Positions 51,615 through 51,984 of a DNA stretch of 51,984 bases are shown in pieces. Numbering within the stretch: the first letter of the stretch is position 1; each line of letters starts with the position of its first letter. Below the pieces are notes generated by a model. That model was given only the letters and a program-made list of their open reading frames with translations. It did not search any database and was not told where the DNA came from. The translations under genes were made by a program, and so were the position numbers. Source of the DNA: an uncultured Solirubrobacterales bacterium (GTDB lineage: Bacteria; Actinomycetota; Thermoleophilia; Solirubrobacterales; Solirubrobacteraceae); assembly GCA_903821395.1 (NCBI GenBank), contig CAIJLJ010000163.1, positions 1 through 51,984 on the forward strand, read 5' to 3'.

Positions 51615-51984
51615 AGATCTTGCCGTTGCTTGGAGCTGCAGCGATCGTCTTCTTGCTCATTCGGCGCCGCAAGAAGTTGGAGCTGCCGCTGATCGTCGGC
51701 GGTGTGCTCGTGGCCGGGGCCCTCGCCGCCTACGGCAGTGGCATGTTCGTGCTGCCAAACCTTGAGCAGCTCTTGACGAGCATCGGAACGACGCTCGGCG
51801 ACTGGACCTACCTACTCGTTGGCGCGCTCGCATTCCTCGAGAGTGGGGCCTTCGTCGGGCTAATCGCCCCAGGAGAGACCGCGATGGTCGTTGGCGGAGT
51901 GGTGGCCGGGCAGGGCGTCATTTCGGTTGTCACGCTGATCGGGATCGTTTGGATCGCGGCGACGCTAGGCGACCTTGTCAGCTA
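51611..51984 (+). CDS. DedA/VTT family membrane protein (3' truncated by window end)
   Basis: 124 residues are visible. After two short N-terminal hydrophobic segments, the region TYLLVGALAFLESGAFVGLIAPGE, then TAMVVGGVVAGQG and the Leu-Gly-Asp before the edge, match the start of the DedA (SNARE-associated/VTT) domain, whose members flip lipid carriers such as undecaprenyl phosphate or phosphatidylethanolamine. The N-terminal extension of about 50 residues before the domain is unusual. The ATG overlaps the ispE stop (ATGA). The window ends inside the gene. Confidence 0.8.
   Translation, partial: MKILPLLGAAAIVFLLIRRRKKLELPLIVGGVLVAGALAAYGSGMFVLPNLEQLLTSIGTTLGDWTYLLVGALAFLESGAFVGLIAPGETAMVVGGVVAGQGVISVVTLIGIVWIAATLGDLVS

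Overview
The window reads as chromosomal DNA of a high-GC actinobacterium, most likely class Thermoleophilia (Solirubrobacterales-like). The evidence is the C-terminal repeat type of the truncated surface protein at the left edge, the dnaX-recR-ask-asd linkage, an actinobacterial-style aa3-type oxidase operon, a type II (eukaryote-like) NADP isocitrate dehydrogenase and many small lineage-type proteins. Placement to order is inference. No tRNA, rRNA, CRISPR array, insertion sequence, prophage or attachment site was found. Coding density is very high and no stretch above 300 bases lacks a gene; the longest gaps (14725-14861, 21775-21897, 24540-24712, 28340-28493) hold only promoter or leader sequence.

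Layout. 1-4.7 kb: surface and envelope genes (secreted repeat protein end, methyltransferase, secreted pentapeptide-repeat/Gly-Asn-rich protein, two tandem membrane-anchored Thr-rich proteins, a polytopic GT-C-like protein). 4.7-11 kb: M20 peptidase, then dnaX, recR, aspartokinase and aspartate-semialdehyde dehydrogenase. 11-14.7 kb: a three-gene succinate dehydrogenase of the type that uses a cysteine-rich CCG-domain protein instead of membrane-anchor subunits. 14.9-27.6 kb: GST-like protein, site-2 protease, AidB-like acyl-CoA dehydrogenase, icd and mdh (with sdh, three TCA-cycle steps), a DNA-binding protein, an SDR plus SRPBCC pair, L-2-hydroxyglutarate oxidase, a CPA1 antiporter, an MBL hydrolase. 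27.6-33.6 kb: Sco1 divergent from a cytochrome oxidase operon (cupredoxin, ctaC, ctaD, ctaE, ctaG and a 45-residue membrane peptide). 33.6-39.7 kb: an R2lox-type oxidase fused to an SCP2 domain, glycyl-tRNA synthetase, a cysteine-less FmdB-like protein, an LCP protein, ROK kinase and rsmI. 39.7-46.7 kb: a six-gene translationally coupled operon. 46.8-52 kb: inactive-looking M23 protein, then metG-tatD-rsmA-ispE-DedA, all overlapping.

The most interesting region is 39715-46684. Three consecutive products match in family, size and motifs the Campylobacter jejuni enzymes that make cytidine diphosphoramidate: an L-glutamine kinase (PEP-synthase-like, Cj1418 type), a class I amidotransferase-fold hydrolase (Cj1417 type) and a cytidylyltransferase (Cj1416 type). 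They are coupled to a TagF/CDP-glycerol-type transferase, an unknown small protein and a formyltransferase-like protein. I infer a phosphoramidate (P-N) decoration system for a surface polymer in an actinobacterium. It lacks, within the window, the C. jejuni CDP-phosphoramidate kinase and O-methyltransferases.

A second window-wide signal is that many first-of-operon genes have no Shine-Dalgarno sequence. They instead carry a TANNNT hexamer 6-9 bases before the start codon, the arrangement of leaderless mRNAs. I used this to choose several starts.
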